DNA of 27,714 bases. Source: an uncultured bacterium. GTDB lineage: Bacteria; Actinomycetota; Coriobacteriia; Coriobacteriales; Coriobacteriaceae. Where the stretch lies: positions 1 to 27,714 of the forward strand of contig CAJMSO010000005.1 of the NCBI GenBank assembly GCA_905216075.1, read 5' to 3'. The notes under the pieces were generated by a model, which was not told the DNA's origin, searched no databases, and saw only the letters and a list, made by a program, of their open reading frames with translations. Each line of letters opens with the position of its first letter. Within the stretch, counting starts at the first letter, position 1. A program made the position numbers and the translations under genes. Below are positions 14,207 to 22,110 of the stretch, piece by piece.

Positions 14207-14537
14207 CGGTGCGCCCCACTTCCACGGTGAGGTTCCAATCGCCTGGGGTGTTTTCCGGGTCGTAGCGCTGCGGGTCGCCTATGACGCGGTACTCGGTGCC
14301 TCGAACGTTCACGCGGCACCCCTTGAGCGATGCGGTGAAGCTCTTGGGGAAACACAGCGTGTAGGCGACCTCAGTGCCATCGGGGCGCGATGCGTCGAGT
14401 TCCGACGTGGCCCCCGGGCACACGACCACGCCCTCTATGGCGGTGTTCACGCTGCCGCGCTCGATAGGCTCGCCGAGCGAATCGAAGTCGACCACTGGTG
14501 TTGTGACCGTCACCGATTCGGTGCTTATGAGTCCCAT
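14199..14537 (-). CDS. Head closure protein
   Basis: This 112-residue protein is beta-rich (ESVTVTTPVVDFDSLGEP, AIEGVVVCPGA, YTLCFPKSF, CRVNVRGTEYRVIGDPQRYD), as in phage head-closure (stopper) proteins. It overlaps the upstream connector gene by 13 bases and the downstream gene by 8. No catalytic motif is present. Confidence 0.72.
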   Translation of the reverse strand: MGLISTESVTVTTPVVDFDSLGEPIERGSVNTAIEGVVVCPGATSELDASRPDGTEVAYTLCFPKSFTASLKGCRVNVRGTEYRVIGDPQRYDPENTPGDWNLTVEVGRTDG

Positions 14538-14923
14538 TCGGCATCACTCCCAACCGGTTGGAGCGCCCCGATGCGTTGGTCGAGCAGCCCGAGGCGCTTC
14601 AGCTCCGTCTTTCCCAGGTACATTTCGCCGAGGGCAGACCCGTACGACACGCTGGCCGTGTAGCCGCCTGCGCCCTGGCTGTACTGCATGGCACCCGCCA
14701 GAGCTGCTGGCGCAGACAAGACCCTGTTGACCACGAGGCAGCACACCGCTGCGGCAGATCGGTCGAAGGCGGCTACCTTGCCGCGCTCGTAGTCGCCCAC
14801 GTTTGATTCGTAAGCGCTCATGAGCAGGTCTGACGCGTCTGAGAGCAGGGTCGCGGCGCGTGCCTCGTCAGTCGGGTCGCCGTACCTCGCCCTATAGTCT
14901 TCGATGGTCGCTAGCGGCTCCAT
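14525..14923 (-). CDS. Head-tail connector (adaptor) protein
   Basis: This 132-residue, mainly helical protein has the start pattern of phage adaptor proteins (TIEDYRARYGDPTDEARAA) followed by helices and a Gly/Ser-rich loop (YSQGAGGYTASVSYG). The ATG at 14923 follows GAGGAG. A longer frame to 14983 lies in the preceding gene. It would attach to the portal to start the neck. Confidence 0.8.
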   Translation of the reverse strand: MEPLATIEDYRARYGDPTDEARAATLLSDASDLLMSAYESNVGDYERGKVAAFDRSAAAVCCLVVNRVLSAPAALAGAMQYSQGAGGYTASVSYGSALGEMYLGKTELKRLGLLDQRIGALQPVGSDAEWDS

Positions 14924-14927
14924 GCGC

Positions 14928-15209
14928 CTACTCCTCGCTGGCAGGCTCTTCGGCCTTGCCGGAGTCAACCGGCTTCGCGGCATTCTCGCCGGCCTTCTGC
15001 TCGGATGCCTCGGAGGTCGCGGCCATCACGCCAGCGTCGACGAGGCACTTGACCACCTTGGCGATGGTCGGGTTCGCACCAGGGTTTGCGGCCTGTTTGG
15101 AGATGCCGACAGGCTCGCCGTCGGCGGTCACGAAGCAGACGTGCTGCGGGAGGATCGGGGATGCCTTGGATGCGTCCTCGACGATGAACTTCTGCACAAG
15201 GTTCGCCAT
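14928..15209 (-). CDS. Small head-associated protein, possible head fibre
   Basis: This 93-residue protein lies directly after the capsid gene. It has an N-terminal domain (about 1-60) ending in PTIAKVVKCLVDAGVM, which resembles the helix found in phage head-fibre (Phage_fiber_2) proteins, and an acidic, low-complexity C-terminus (about 63-93). A head decoration or fibre role fits. The family match is by eye only. Confidence 0.6.
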   Translation of the reverse strand: MANLVQKFIVEDASKASPILPQHVCFVTADGEPVGISKQAANPGANPTIAKVVKCLVDAGVMAATSEASEQKAGENAAKPVDSGKAEEPASEE

Positions 15210-15221
15210 GGTTACCGCCCC

Positions 15222-16100
15222 CTAGGCCGTCTTCAGGATGGCGAAGGCCTTGGGGTCGAGAACCGCGTAGGCAAGGACTGCCTCGGTGCGGTACGCGACC
15301 TGGTTGTATCCCTTCAGGTCCTGACCGGTGTTGTCGGGGTCGCCGTACTCGATGATCTCGGAGGTCATGTCGCGCACCATGCCCCACTTGATGGTGGAGA
15401 AGTCGCCCATGATGCCCGCCACCTTCGGGTCGATCTTGCAGCGGCGACCGTTGACGGTGCCGGAGGTCGCGGCGGGGATGCCGTCGATGTTGCCGACGTT
15501 GAGGGACAGCGGGATCTCCGGGTAGAGGCGCTGGCCGGTGGCGGGAATGCGCAGCTTGCGGAGGTCTGCGGCGAACTTGCGGGAGAGCGCGAAACCGTTG
15601 ATGTCGTAGTCGATAAGCGCGTCGGCCAGCGCGTCGATGTCGTCGACTGCGGATGCCGAGGCGGTTACGGCGTTGGCCCCTGCGGTGAGCGCGGTGTAGC
15701 CATCGAGCGCGGTGCCCGTCTTGGGGGACACGGCGTGGTAGACCACGTAGTCGAGCGCTCGGCCGATCGCGGCGGTCTGGTCGGCGATGATGTTGGTCAC
15801 GATCTCAAGCTGGTTGTCCTCGTCGGCCCAGCGCAGCTCGTCGGAGACGCGTGTGGTCGTGACTACCTTCACGCGCTTTGCGACGATCGGCGTGGTGGAG
15901 ACCTCGGAACCGCTCTTCTTCGCGCCCTCCGCAACTACCTCGGCCTCGGTTGTCGGGTTGAACACGATGTAGGTGGTGTCGGAGAACGTCTGCGGGGTGC
16001 TGGGGGACAGCGCCGCGATGGTGGAGGTGTCCTTTGCCTTGTTGATGATGGAGGTCACTACCTTGTGCGGGAGCTTGACCTTGCTGGTGTCGTTAGCCAT
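15222..16100 (-). CDS. Major capsid protein (HK97 fold)
   Basis: This 292-residue protein carries features of HK97-fold capsids: an N-terminal helix (PHKVVTSIINKAKDTSTIAAL), the E-loop region (YIVFNPTTEAEVVAEGAKKSGSE in outline), the spine helix region (DNQLEIVTNIIADQTAAIGRALD) and an A-domain ending with YRTEAVLAYAVLDPKAFAIL. The ATG at 16100 follows AAGGAG. Scaffold lies upstream and the small head protein downstream. Confidence 0.93.
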   Translation of the reverse strand: MANDTSKVKLPHKVVTSIINKAKDTSTIAALSPSTPQTFSDTTYIVFNPTTEAEVVAEGAKKSGSEVSTTPIVAKRVKVVTTTRVSDELRWADEDNQLEIVTNIIADQTAAIGRALDYVVYHAVSPKTGTALDGYTALTAGANAVTASASAVDDIDALADALIDYDINGFALSRKFAADLRKLRIPATGQRLYPEIPLSLNVGNIDGIPAATSGTVNGRRCKIDPKVAGIMGDFSTIKWGMVRDMTSEIIEYGDPDNTGQDLKGYNQVAYRTEAVLAYAVLDPKAFAILKTA

Positions 16101-16119
16101 TTCGGCTCCTTACTTGTCT

Positions 16120-16596
16120 CTAGTTGTTACCGAGGAGCTGGCGCGTGAAGTCGCGCAGCTCAGATTTGTCGCCGTCGCTCGGCTTCGGGAAGCTTCCTGG
16201 CTTCTCGACCTTGGGCGCGGGCGGCTTTTTGAACGCGGCGAGCATGTCGTCTGCCCACTTGGACATGCTTTCCTCGTCGTCGCCGACGATCAGGCTCGCC
16301 GGCACGCCCTTCTCCTGCGCGACCTTGGCCGCGATCTTCGACCGCTTCTCTTCCTTCTCCTTGTCGTCGAGCCTCTTCTTGAGGTCGGCGATCTGGTCTT
16401 CGGCGGTCTTGTTCGCGTTGTTGGCCTCCTCAAGCGCCGCTGCTGCGGTTCTGTTGGCCTTCGCCTTCTTCTCCCACTCGCGCGAGTGCTTCTTCTCGGC
16501 CTCGTACAGCGCCTTGTAGTCGACGGGCGGCTCCTGGTTGGCGCCATCTCCGCCTTCTGCTCCCGGCACTTGCGTGGGTTCGTTTGCTTCTGCCAT
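16120..16596 (-). CDS. Capsid scaffolding protein
   Basis: This 158-residue protein is highly charged. An acidic N-terminus is followed by a long coiled coil rich in Lys, Glu and Ala (about 26-95), and then a Pro/Lys-rich part and a short C-terminal helix (ELRDFTRQLLG) that would touch the capsid protein. Composition and position just before the capsid gene match DUF4355-like scaffolds. The ATG follows GGAAAGGA. Confidence 0.88.
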   Translation of the reverse strand: MAEANEPTQVPGAEGGDGANQEPPVDYKALYEAEKKHSREWEKKAKANRTAAAALEEANNANKTAEDQIADLKKRLDDKEKEEKRSKIAAKVAQEKGVPASLIVGDDEESMSKWADDMLAAFKKPPAPKVEKPGSFPKPSDGDKSELRDFTRQLLGNN

Positions 16597-16610
16597 GTCG
16601 CGTCCTTTCC

Positions 16611-16677
16611 CGTGCCGTGCGGCACGCCTGAGCTGCCGTGCGGCTGCTCAACGGTCATCAGTTGGGCCGTGCGGCCC
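16611..16677. repeat. Three GTGC-loop hairpins sharing the core CCGTGCGGC
   Basis: The 9-base core occurs at 16615-16623, 16636-16644 and 16667-16675. Copy 1 has a 6-bp stem (CGTGCC/GGCACG) and copy 3 a 5-bp stem (GGGCC/GGCCC), both with the same GTGC loop. Copy 2 has a 3-bp stem plus three more pairs beyond a mismatch. They lie in the leader of the scaffold gene. No T tract follows, so they are not ordinary terminators. Confidence 0.65.
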
Positions 16678-16715
16678 GTCCGCGACAGTTTCTTATGAGC
16701 GTGAGATTCGGCATG

Positions 16716-16738
16716 AAAAAGGCCACCTGTAGGTGGCC
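16716..16738 (-). terminator. Terminator after the MuF-toxin gene
   Basis: GGCCACC (16721-16727) and GGTGGCC (16732-16738) form a perfect 7-bp stem around a 4-base loop, followed on the minus strand by TTTTT (16716-16720). It lies about 76 bases past the stop of the minor head protein gene and would separate or attenuate transcription into scaffold and capsid. Confidence 0.82.
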
Positions 16739-16814
16739 CTTGCTGTTTTTTGCGGTTATAATCTGGTTAGCCAGCGGGTTGTTTGACTCACCTATAGAGA
16801 CATGCAGCCGCTGG

Positions 16815-18089
16815 CTATTTCTTTATTCGCAGGAGTTTCCCATCGTGCCCGAGCATCCTGACCTCGCTGATGTGATAGCGGGCCATGTACTTGCTGATCC
16901 ACTTTATCGCCTGCTCGTCCGTCACCTTTTCGTTCTCGCTCACGTCGACGACGGTGAGCTTCACATCATTCTTGCCGGGTATTGACTTGATGTGAGACTT
17001 GAACGTGTTCTCAGACCCAGCTCCGTAGATCGTCTTGATTTCGATACCCGTTGATAAATCCGCTCGGCTAATCGTTGTCTTCCCATCGGAGTTCGGTGCT
17101 GTCAGATGCGATTCGTCTTCCCAGAACTCCGCCTTATAGCCAAGCGCGTTCAACTTCTCGGCGGTAATTCTTTCGCCGGGGTCTTTCTTCCAGCGCTTTA
17201 GCTTCTCGCCTTTCACGGCGGAGTCCGTAAACTCGATGCCGGAATGTTCTCCCGATGCGTACCACTTCGGATCGCGCAGTTCGATCTCCTCGACCATGCG
17301 CTTGTTCACGTACTTGTCGAAAGCCTTGCCGGCCTTGTTTCCGTGGGCCTTGATGTACGCCTCTCGCTCGGCATCGGGCAAGGCATCCCAATCGGATCGT
17401 ATGCCGTTGCGCCCGCCGAGCGCGTCCATGCACTCGTTGAACCTGTCATACATACCGTCTGGGTCGTATCCCTTGACCTTTGATCCCTTGCCGAAGCTCG
17501 GCACGACGCGGCAGTCGCACTTGGGGTGCGAGTGGCTCGCAGCCTCCTTTGTCTTGTAGTTGAAGCCGAACGAGGAGAGCATGAGGCAGAAACCGCACGT
17601 CTCGCCAGACGGCACGCGTGCGTACCTCGGTTTCGCCGGGTCTTTGGAGACGTTGTGCGCCACGCACATGTTCGCGGCCTTGCGGATCTCTGCGTCGAGG
17701 CGGCGAACGCACGCGGCAACGAACATGTCGGTGGCTCCCTGCTTCACCACGCTTGCCATGAACGCCTTCACCGAGCCGTACGTCGCCTGGGGGTCGCGCA
17801 GCGACTCGGCGACGGCGGGGTACTTTCCGGGCGCTTCCTGCGCCTTGCGCACGGCGTCGTAGAACTCGGCGGCGCGGCCAGCCGCAACGGTGTCGGCGTA
17901 GTAGCCGCAAGACGTCTCGATCACCTCGTAGGCCGCCTCTCGCAGCGCCGCTATGTCGCCGTTCCCGCTCGCCTCCCAGTCGGCCACCAAGCGGGTGAGC
18001 GCGTCGCCGGCTTGGCGCTGCGCCATTCCAGATAGCGCGTTGATCTCGTCCGTAAGCTCGTTAAGCAGGCTGCGAGGTATCTCCGCCAT
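16815..18089 (-). CDS. MuF-like minor head protein with C-terminal PD-(D/E)XK-type toxin domain
   Basis: This 424-residue protein has two parts. Residues 1 to about 200 are a MuF-type minor head protein with the conserved Cys/His cluster (C165, C168, H186/H188, C191, C193). From about residue 290 the sequence changes to a domain reminiscent of CdiA C-terminal nucleases: ERITAEKLNALGYKAEFW, then D344 in SRADL, E350 and K352 in IEIKT, then DEQAIKWISKYMA. This looks like a PD-(D/E)XK active site. DNA coding this end is about 45-55% GC in the stretches counted, against about 65% upstream. It may be injected as a polymorphic toxin. No immunity gene is visible. It overlaps portal by 29 bases. Confidence 0.85.
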   Translation of the reverse strand: MAEIPRSLLNELTDEINALSGMAQRQAGDALTRLVADWEASGNGDIAALREAAYEVIETSCGYYADTVAAGRAAEFYDAVRKAQEAPGKYPAVAESLRDPQATYGSVKAFMASVVKQGATDMFVAACVRRLDAEIRKAANMCVAHNVSKDPAKPRYARVPSGETCGFCLMLSSFGFNYKTKEAASHSHPKCDCRVVPSFGKGSKVKGYDPDGMYDRFNECMDALGGRNGIRSDWDALPDAEREAYIKAHGNKAGKAFDKYVNKRMVEEIELRDPKWYASGEHSGIEFTDSAVKGEKLKRWKKDPGERITAEKLNALGYKAEFWEDESHLTAPNSDGKTTISRADLSTGIEIKTIYGAGSENTFKSHIKSIPGKNDVKLTVVDVSENEKVTDEQAIKWISKYMARYHISEVRMLGHDGKLLRIKK

Positions 18090-19488
18090 CCTCGCCCTCC
18101 TTCGGCTCGAACAGCGAGGCCACGGCAGCGCTCGCCTGTGCCTTCTTGTTGTCGCTGTTGATGCGCTGGATCTGCTCGTCTGTGTAGTCGAGCATTTCGA
18201 GCATCACGTCGGAGTTGGCGAGCTTCGGCAGACCCTGCACCTGCTTCAACGCGGCGTCGGACAGGCTCACGATTGACGGGTAGGCTGGGGACATGAAGCG
18301 CGGGTTGAGGTTGTAGCCGGCATCGCGCTCGGTCTCGTAATCCGTGCCGTTCGCCACAGCGAGCGCCATGTAGGCCACGTTGCGCAAAGCGTTGCCATTC
18401 TCGCGGTTGAGGTTCTTCGCATCGATTACGAGCGGTTCGAGCGATGCAGCGATGGCATCCGAAGAGGATGGGTTGTCGTTGCTCACGCCGAAGAAAGACA
18501 CCGGAACATTGGTGACCGCCGACATTTGGCATGCTAGCTGGCGCAGGTACTCGGTGAGCGGCGCCATCTGCAACTGGGCCGACTGCCACACGGTCGGCGA
18601 GTCTCCGTCAGGGTCTTTGGTGATCTCGTTGACCGCCCCCATCGACGCGTCGTACTTGTTCTGCCCGTTGATCATCTTCTTGTATGTGCCGAGCAGCCAG
18701 GTCTGCGGCAGCGTCGCGGCCTCAGACGCCACCTCCATGCGGGCGCGTTGGCGTATGGCGTCGTCTGTGATGCTCATGACCGAACGGCTGATGCGCGAGG
18801 AGCCGAACGGTCGCTCAAGCGTGGCATCGTAGGGCATAGGCTCCATGAGACAGCGACCCATGCCATGCTCCATGTAGTCGGCCACCCAGTGGCCGCTGCC
18901 GCGCGTAAGCACCACCAGCGCGTCTTCTGTGAGCAGGTGCACGACGGTCGGCACGCGCTCGGTGTCACCTGGCATCTTCTTCGACTCGGCCACAACGAGA
19001 CCGGCCTTGATGCGCTTCTGCGCGTCATCCCAGATTGCCGCCGCTGCGGTTGCCGGGTACGCGGAGATGATTGGCTTGCCGCCGCCGTCCGTGACAGTCC
19101 AGAAGCCGCAGCAGTGCTTCAGCTCACCGATAAGGTTCTTGCGGTAGAGAGCTTCGAGCTGGTTGTCGGCACATATGTCGCGCAGCCGCATGGTAACGGC
19201 ATCGTCGTCGGCAGTGAAGCCGTTGAACACCGAGCGATCTGCCAGGGCGTGCACCGCCTTCTTGGGCCAGTCAACGCGCGGGTTGATCTTCTTGGCGAGG
19301 GCTTTCGGCATGGCGATGCCTAGGTCTTTGACGCCGACGTGTCCGAGGTAGTAGTCCTCCCGCAACATGTTGCGGGATCGGTGGGTGCGCCACGTGTCCA
19401 TAAGCTCGCGCACGAGCGCCTTGTCCTCGTGTCGCAGGCCTTCCGCTGCCGCGACCTGTCCGGCCAGTTCCATGTTCACTGCTGCCAT
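18061..19488 (-). CDS. Portal protein (SPP1 gp6-like)
   Basis: This 475-residue protein forms the dodecameric ring at the packaging vertex. The sequence fits the SPP1 gp6-like family: an N-terminal helical part (REDYYLGHVGVKDLG), a central wing (FWTVTDGGGKPIISAYPATAA in part, HLLTEDALVVLTRG) and a C-terminal stem/crown (VTNVPVSFFGVSNDNPSSSDAI, then LVIDAKNLNRENGNALRN). An acidic tail (EGEDGGDTSQPA) follows. The start shares one base with the terminase stop, and the end overlaps the MuF gene by 29 bases. Confidence 0.92.
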   Translation of the reverse strand: MAAVNMELAGQVAAAEGLRHEDKALVRELMDTWRTHRSRNMLREDYYLGHVGVKDLGIAMPKALAKKINPRVDWPKKAVHALADRSVFNGFTADDDAVTMRLRDICADNQLEALYRKNLIGELKHCCGFWTVTDGGGKPIISAYPATAAAAIWDDAQKRIKAGLVVAESKKMPGDTERVPTVVHLLTEDALVVLTRGSGHWVADYMEHGMGRCLMEPMPYDATLERPFGSSRISRSVMSITDDAIRQRARMEVASEAATLPQTWLLGTYKKMINGQNKYDASMGAVNEITKDPDGDSPTVWQSAQLQMAPLTEYLRQLACQMSAVTNVPVSFFGVSNDNPSSSDAIAASLEPLVIDAKNLNRENGNALRNVAYMALAVANGTDYETERDAGYNLNPRFMSPAYPSIVSLSDAALKQVQGLPKLANSDVMLEMLDYTDEQIQRINSDNKKAQASAAVASLFEPKEGEDGGDTSQPA

Positions 19489-20909
19489 CAGAAGCTTGCC
19501 TCCTGTTTACGTCTCGGGTCTCTCTTGGTTGTCCTCGCCGCCCATAGGGCCAGCGATGCGCTCTCGATCGGCGCTGACGAAGAGTCGGGGCCGGCGCCGA
19601 AGCCCCAGCCGTCGCGCCCGATGTCGCGCTTGATCGACTTCGTTGCGGAATCGTCCAACGCGGGCGATTCGATGTGGCTCGTCGTCCCGGCGTTGACCTC
19701 GTCGGCCAGCATCGTCGCGGCGGCCTGCACGATCGCGGTGCTGCCCATGACGATCGCCGACTTCGGCATCCTGCCGTCCAGAAGTCGCTGCTTCAGCGCG
19801 TCCGCTCCGCTCTTTCCGTCGATGCAGACGCACGCGATCTCCTCGCGGTTGCGCAGCAGCATGTCGGATATGCCGACAGTGCCGCCCTCAGCGCCCATGA
19901 GGTCGTAAAGCTCGACGTAGGAGCCGGCACCGCGCTCTGCCTTCGCCCAGGACACGGCAACGCGCGACCCGTCGGGCGAGAACTTCACGCCGAACGCGAG
20001 CTTGCCTTCCTGCATCGGCCCCGCCGCCTCGCACGCCTTCCACTTGGCGCTCGAAAGCGCGTATGAGTCGGCTCCTCCGATTGGGCTCCACCAGCCAAGG
20101 CGCTCACGCGCGAAGACGTCTGGCTGCATCTGCTCGGACTCGCCGCGTACGGCCTCTATGTCGAGGATTGTGCCGAGAGACGGGTTGCACTCGAACCATC
20201 GCGACTCGTCGTGCACGTCGCCGATCTCTGTAGCGCCCCACTCGATCCATCCCATCTCAGACCTGCCGTTGTGAACGTCCTCGTGGAGGTCGCGGAACAC
20301 CGTGCCAACGTTGTCGGGGCTTGGCGGCGTGCCCAGGTAGATCGTCTGCGGGTTGTGCTTCGACCCTGCCGAGATGGCGGGCAGAGAAGCCGCCTGCTGC
20401 TTGGCCGTAAGCTCCTGCGCCTCGTCGTAGATAAGCACGTCGTAGGTCTTGCCTCGCGCCAGCGAGTCGGTGCGCGTGGTGAAGCGGATAAGGCCGCCGT
20501 TCTTGAGCTTGATGGCCTGTTGGCCGTTGGTCTTGCGCACGGCGAGCAGCAGGGCGTTAAGCTCAGGCTCGTCCTCGTCCTCGAATGGCCTTGAAAGCTC
20601 CTGGAACATCTGGTCTGAGGTGTCGCCGTGCTGGCATGTGTACAGAATCTTCTCGCCGTTGAGGGCGCCGTGGAAGCAGCGGGCGCGAACGTCCCAGCTC
20701 TTGCCGTTCTGTCGCGGGATGGATATGCCGATCGAGCGCAGCAGATACTTGTCGCGTCCATCGCGGGCGAGCATGGCGTCGAGCAGGTGCGGCTGCCACG
20801 GCAGCGGGTCACCGAAGTACGCGGATGCCAGTTCTGCCGCCATGGGGCCGTCCCCGTCGAGCCTTTCTGGGATGTTCGCCTCGTATGTCGGGGTCTGCCT
20901 CGCCTGCAT
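19488..20909 (-). CDS. terL: Terminase large subunit
   Basis: This 473-residue motor translocates phage DNA into the prohead and cuts it. The ATPase shows Walker A as PRQNGKS (residues 65-71), Walker B as VLIYDEAQE (D162, E163) and a likely coupling motif around IYLGTPPS. The nuclease domain starts near KLAFGVKFSPDG, with acidic candidates D in CIDGKSGAD and D in GAGPDSSSAP. The ATG at 20909 is preferred over a GTG at 20912. It overlaps the small-subunit stop by one base. Confidence 0.95.
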   Translation of the reverse strand: MQARQTPTYEANIPERLDGDGPMAAELASAYFGDPLPWQPHLLDAMLARDGRDKYLLRSIGISIPRQNGKSWDVRARCFHGALNGEKILYTCQHGDTSDQMFQELSRPFEDEDEPELNALLLAVRKTNGQQAIKLKNGGLIRFTTRTDSLARGKTYDVLIYDEAQELTAKQQAASLPAISAGSKHNPQTIYLGTPPSPDNVGTVFRDLHEDVHNGRSEMGWIEWGATEIGDVHDESRWFECNPSLGTILDIEAVRGESEQMQPDVFARERLGWWSPIGGADSYALSSAKWKACEAAGPMQEGKLAFGVKFSPDGSRVAVSWAKAERGAGSYVELYDLMGAEGGTVGISDMLLRNREEIACVCIDGKSGADALKQRLLDGRMPKSAIVMGSTAIVQAAATMLADEVNAGTTSHIESPALDDSATKSIKRDIGRDGWGFGAGPDSSSAPIESASLALWAARTTKRDPRRKQEASF

Positions 20910-21352
20910 CACGCGCCTGCCGCCTTGGCACGCGTCTCGCGGTCGTCGAACATGAGCGTGAGCAGCTTGCCGTGGGCGCTCGCGGGTCGCGCCTGCTGCA
21001 CCGTGACGTTGCGGGCCGACTTGGACAGGCCGAGCTGGTCTGACAGCGCTCTGATCTCGGTGCTGGCCTCCTTCAGCACGGTCAGCGCCGGATTCTTGCG
21101 CATCATCTTGAGCCGCTTGCCGCCCTTGCCTCTGATCGGCTTGTATGCGGTGGCGTCGAGTATTTCGATCTCGTTGCCCCCGAGGGCCATGGCCTCGCGT
21201 GCCTGGTTCGCCACGGCGTGCCAGTAGCAGAGCAGCGCCAGCGTCGGCGCATCCTCCTGCGCGAACGTGCGCCTCGCGGTCAGCTGCTCCCAGATGGCGG
21301 CTTGCACGGGGTCGCTAGCCACTTCCTGCGGCATCTCGATGTTCTCGGCCAT
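20909..21352 (-). CDS. terS: Terminase small subunit (P27-like)
   Basis: This 147-residue, mainly helical protein lies directly before terL. The pattern (AIWEQLTARRTFAQEDAPTL, then LLCYWHAVANQAREAM, then a basic KGGKRLKMMRKNPALTVLKEA in outline) is that of P27-family small terminases that recognise the packaging site. The ATG follows GAAGGAGGG. It is encoded between an HNH nuclease and terL, the HK97-like order. Confidence 0.88.
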   Translation of the reverse strand: MAENIEMPQEVASDPVQAAIWEQLTARRTFAQEDAPTLALLCYWHAVANQAREAMALGGNEIEILDATAYKPIRGKGGKRLKMMRKNPALTVLKEASTEIRALSDQLGLSKSARNVTVQQARPASAHGKLLTLMFDDRETRAKAAGA

Positions 21353-21512
21353 GATTCCCTCCTTCTTCGCGGGGAATCGTAATGGCGGCGTGAGATAGCG
21401 AAATCGTTCGGAACGGGCGGGGGGGAAATCGGCCCTAGGCGGCCGGAGTGGCCTTCCGACCCGGGGGAGGGGCGACCGCCCCGCCTCTTTTCGGCGGCTT
21501 CGGCGCTTGGGG

Positions 21513-21551
21513 CCAAAAGAAAGGGCGCGACCGCCGAAACGACCGCGCCCC
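21513..21551 (-). terminator. Terminator between HNH gene and terminase genes
   Basis: GGGCGCG (21523-21529) pairs with CGCGCCC (21544-21550) around a 14-base loop, with TTTCTTTT following on the minus strand. It ends the run of small genes and so separates early from late transcription. The remaining bases up to the small terminase gene (21353-21512) contain G-rich tracts and no gene. Confidence 0.7.
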
Positions 21552-21576
21552 TATTGGTGCATTGCTATGTTTTCCC

Positions 21577-21867
21577 TCAGAACAGCCGCGTGCGGCGTAT
21601 CTGGTACTGCTTGGCGTCGCCCGGCATCCTGTTGCCGCGCCGCTGGTTGCAAATCCTGTGGGCTGCATCCACGTTGGAGTAGTCCAGCGGGCTGCCTCCC
21701 CTCGACACGGGCAGCAGCTCGTCCACCTCGAAGCTCCACGGGTCGCCGCTCGGCAGGCTGTAGTCTATCGGCTGGCCGCATATGTGGCACGGCCTTCCCT
21801 CTGCCCTCAGCCTCGCTCTCAGCTTGCGCCTTGCGTTGCCGTTGCGGTTGCGCGGGTTGCCACTCAT
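21577..21867 (-). CDS. HNH endonuclease next to terminase
   Basis: This 96-residue protein has a basic N-terminus, CHICG, VDELLPVSRGG and AHRICNQRRGN, the layout of an HNH nuclease. The usual D-H pair of the first motif reads D-E here, a variant also seen in other phage HNH proteins, while D and the later H are kept. HNH proteins beside terminase genes help cohesive-end cutting during packaging. The ATG at 21867 is used. It overlaps the upstream small gene by 4 bases (ATGA). A start at 21915 would lie inside that gene. Confidence 0.85.
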   Translation of the reverse strand: MSGNPRNRNGNARRKLRARLRAEGRPCHICGQPIDYSLPSGDPWSFEVDELLPVSRGGSPLDYSNVDAAHRICNQRRGNRMPGDAKQYQIRRTRLF

Positions 21868-21992
21868 GCCAGCATCGCCGCTATCCCGCCGATGCACCAC
21901 ACGATGCCGTAGCACACGAGCAGCACCAGGAAGAGCATCACGAGCATGGACACGACAGCACCAGCTGCATCCATTAACTTCTTGTATCCCAT
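21864..21992 (-). CDS. 42-residue single-helix membrane protein
   Basis: The frame starts at ATG 21992 after GGAGGT and ends in an ATGA overlap with the HNH gene. It encodes a short basic start (MGYKKLMDA) and one long hydrophobic helix (about residues 10-42). A good site, full overlap with both neighbours and hydrophobic composition support a real small gene. The function is unknown. Confidence 0.68.
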   Translation of the reverse strand: MGYKKLMDAAGAVVSMLVMLFLVLLVCYGIVWCIGGIAAMLA

Positions 21993-21993
21993 G

Positions 21994-22110
21994 TCAACCT
22001 CCAATGATCATGCGGGCCAGCGATACCGCCGCCCACAGCGTCAATCCGTCTATTAGCAGGGATGCCGCTATTATGAGCAGGCATCCCCGGTTGCATCCCG
22101 GGCGGCTCAT
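21994..22110 (-). CDS. 38-residue membrane protein
   Basis: The frame starts at ATG 22110 (AAGGTGG upstream, ATGA overlap with the gene before it) and ends 2 bases before the next start. It encodes a short basic N-terminus with two cysteines (MSRPGCNRGC) and a hydrophobic helix (about 11-36). The stop lies inside the ribosome binding region of the next gene, so the two are probably coupled. The function is unknown. Confidence 0.62.
   Translation of the reverse strand: MSRPGCNRGCLLIIAASLLIDGLTLWAAVSLARMIIGG

Noticed and set aside
14904..16148. 414-codon plus-strand frame opposite the capsid gene
   Set aside because: Antisense to a well-supported capsid gene, with a Gly/Val/Arg-rich, low-information product and no ribosome site.
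16638..16985. 115-codon plus-strand frame as an immunity gene for the MuF toxin
   Set aside because: It overlaps the toxin gene antisense, has no ribosome site, and crosses a terminator. The nearby TATAAT lacks a good -35 box.
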